Below are positions 62,851-64,000 of a DNA stretch of 64,000 bases, in pieces (positions within the stretch are counted from its first letter, which is position 1; each line of letters begins with the position of its first letter). The position numbers and the translations under genes were made by a program. A model generated the notes under the pieces. It made no database searches, was not told the DNA's origin, and was given only the letters and a program-made list of their open reading frames with translations. The stretch is from a bacterium (lineage in GTDB: Bacteria > SZUA-79 > Acidulodesulfobacterales > Acidulodesulfobacteraceae): the NCBI GenBank assembly GCA_021818985.1, contig JAKASO010000006.1:1-64000 (forward strand), in the 5' to 3' direction.

Positions 62851-64000
62851 TTATGGGTAATTATTTCTTTTCCGGCGTGGCTTCCGGTTTGAAAAAAGAA
62901 GGACAGCCCGACCTTGGACTGATCTTTTCCAATGCCCCTTTAAGGGCAAGTACCGTTTTCACCAAAAATAAGATAAAAGCCGCACCTGTCTTAGTATCCA
63001 GATCGAATTCAAAAAATATAATTAAAGCCGTTGTGGTAAATTCAGGCAATGCAAATGCGTGCAACGGGCAAGAAGGAGTTGCCGATGCCAAAAAAGTTGT
63101 TTCGTTTGTGGCAAAAACCTTAAATATCCCTAAAAAAAGCATTTTAGTATGTTCCACCGGCGTCATAGGCAGTCGTCTTAACGTATCGGCGATCGAAAAT
63201 GCAATACCGGCATTAGTAAGATCTTTATCACAGGAAGGAGCAAGTGATTTTGCAAGGTCAATAATGACCACTGACACATTTCCAAAGATCGTTGTTAAGA
63301 ATATTTCAATAAATAGCGTGAAATATAATATATTAGGGATTGCCAAAGGCTCCGGCATGATCATGCCGAATATGGCTACAATGCTTGCCTTCATTCTTAC
63401 GGATTTACCTGTTAAAAAAACGGTTGCAGATCCGCTTTTCAAAAAATGCGTTGAGTTGTCTTTTAATTCCATTACTGTTGACGGTGCTACGTCCACCAAT
63501 GACACCGCCATTTTTCTTTATCCTGATATTCAGGAAAATGTTAAGTCTTCATCAGGCAGTCTCTCCGGAAAAGACGATTTTAACTTTAACGGCATTCTAA
63601 CGGATCGGGACACAGGTTACGATATATTGAAAGAATATTTATGTGAGGTCTGTTCCGACCTTGCAAGACTGATAATAGAGGATGGCGAAGGCGCAACTAA
63701 AATAGTCCAGGTAAGTGTATTAAATGCCTTTAATGAAAATGATGCTAAAACAGCCGCTTTTTGTGTGGCAAATTCCAATCTTGTTAAAACGGCGATAGCC
63801 GGAGAGGATATGAACTGGGGCAGAATAATGGCGGCGGTTGGAAACAGCAGGGCGCGGATAAAACCTAACGTGATTGATATTTATATTAATGGCGTTAAAA
63901 TAGTTGATAACTCTGTTGCTTCAATGGATATAACCGCTGAAACCGAAAAAAGGCTTATGTCCATGAAGGAGATCGTTATTAAAATAGATCTGAAGCTCGG
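62847..64000 (+). CDS. argJ: ArgJ, glutamate N-acetyltransferase (partial, runs off the window)
   Basis: The frame is open from the ATG at 62847 (ATGA overlap with secA) to the window end, 384 codons of the usual roughly 400. Family segments: SGVASGLKKEGQPDLGL at the N-terminus, MTTDTFPKI near 150, and the autocleavage region GSGMIMPNMATMLAF near 170-184, where the threonine becomes the new N-terminus of the beta chain. It cycles the acetyl group from N-acetylornithine to glutamate. The secA-argJ order is a known pattern. Confidence 0.9.
   Translation, partial: MIMGNYFFSGVASGLKKEGQPDLGLIFSNAPLRASTVFTKNKIKAAPVLVSRSNSKNIIKAVVVNSGNANACNGQEGVADAKKVVSFVAKTLNIPKKSILVCSTGVIGSRLNVSAIENAIPALVRSLSQEGASDFARSIMTTDTFPKIVVKNISINSVKYNILGIAKGSGMIMPNMATMLAFILTDLPVKKTVADPLFKKCVELSFNSITVDGATSTNDTAIFLYPDIQENVKSSSGSLSGKDDFNFNGILTDRDTGYDILKEYLCEVCSDLARLIIEDGEGATKIVQVSVLNAFNENDAKTAAFCVANSNLVKTAIAGEDMNWGRIMAAVGNSRARIKPNVIDIYINGVKIVDNSVASMDITAETEKRLMSMKEIVIKIDLKL

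Noticed and set aside
62861-63511. 216-residue antisense ORF at the right edge
   Set aside because: It lies opposite argJ, whose forward frame has clear conserved motifs; the antisense frame has none.
1-64000. CRISPR array, prophage, integron or secretion-system island
   Set aside because: No regularly spaced repeats, no phage or integrase genes, and the gene content is metabolic throughout.

Overview
The window is 64 kb of an AT-rich genome from a Gram-negative, probably anaerobic or microaerophilic bacterium. The Gram-negative reading rests on a Tol system, an outer-membrane barrel protein, polyprenyl sugar transfer and O-antigen-ligase-type genes. Gene content (sulfide:quinone-oxidoreductase-like flavoprotein, cobalamin-dependent ribonucleotide reductase, hemerythrin/DUF2249 genes, three GH57 glucan enzymes, a secA-argJ junction) fits a deltaproteobacterial or related sulfur-cycling lineage. 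Low-GC groups such as the Sva0485/Acidulodesulfobacterales type are a possibility, but this is inference from gene content and no taxonomic marker was checked. Coding density is high, genes are mostly on the + strand, and nearly everything is chromosomal housekeeping or metabolism. There is no phage, insertion sequence or CRISPR array. The only selfish element seen is an intein.

Layout. 0-3 kb: a PHP-family phosphoesterase and an SQR-like flavoprotein with a small companion gene, closed by a hairpin terminator. 3-12 kb: a high-affinity K+ uptake locus in the unusual order kdpF, small membrane peptide, kdpA, kdpC, kdpB, then an outer-membrane barrel protein and a KdpD sensor region lacking its histidine kinase half. 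12-17 kb: RecD2-type helicase, tRNA-Ser(GCU), and a minus-strand pair made of a TreT-like trehalose synthase and a DUF5752 protein. 17-22.5 kb: a zinc-ribbon protein, a phosphoribosyltransferase, and a cluster (MIP18/DUF59 protein, heme-copper-like membrane protein, tandem DUF2249 protein, hemerythrin, GcvH-like lipoyl protein, thioredoxin) that carries two CRP/FNR/HcpR-type operators at its promoters and looks like a nitrosative or oxidative stress unit. 22.6-26.7 kb: nrdJ interrupted at its active-site cysteine by an intein with a decayed homing endonuclease, with two NrdR-like boxes upstream, and a mini-rubredoxin.

26.7-31.4 kb: tolQ-tolR-tolA/tonB-tolB-cpoB without pal. 31.4-36.3 kb: tsaD, rsmA, glpK, a secreted TPR protein and a nucleotidyltransferase. 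36.4-39.6 kb: a minus-strand operon fxsA-panD-amidohydrolase-panC. 39.8-49.2 kb: a heme-binding DUF3365-HAMP protein, a DUF4912 protein, three GH57 enzymes (branching enzyme, amylase-like, 4-alpha-glucanotransferase) and glgA, together a GH57-based glycogen pathway. 49.2-52 kb: O-antigen ligase-like protein and WcaJ-type initiating sugar transferase. 52.3-64 kb: aconitase, nadK-recN-short N-acetylglutamate synthase (overlapping genes), rhodanese, PEP synthase regulator, tldE/pmbA, secA and argJ (cut by the window end).

The least expected signals are: a pair of leader hairpins with an apparently compensatory base change in front of two unrelated genes (17.0 and 35.0 kb); the two operators at matching promoter-proximal positions in the hemerythrin/DUF2249 cluster; the intein with Leu-Asp instead of His-Asn at its end and a lost endonuclease aspartate; and the split or reordered Kdp system.
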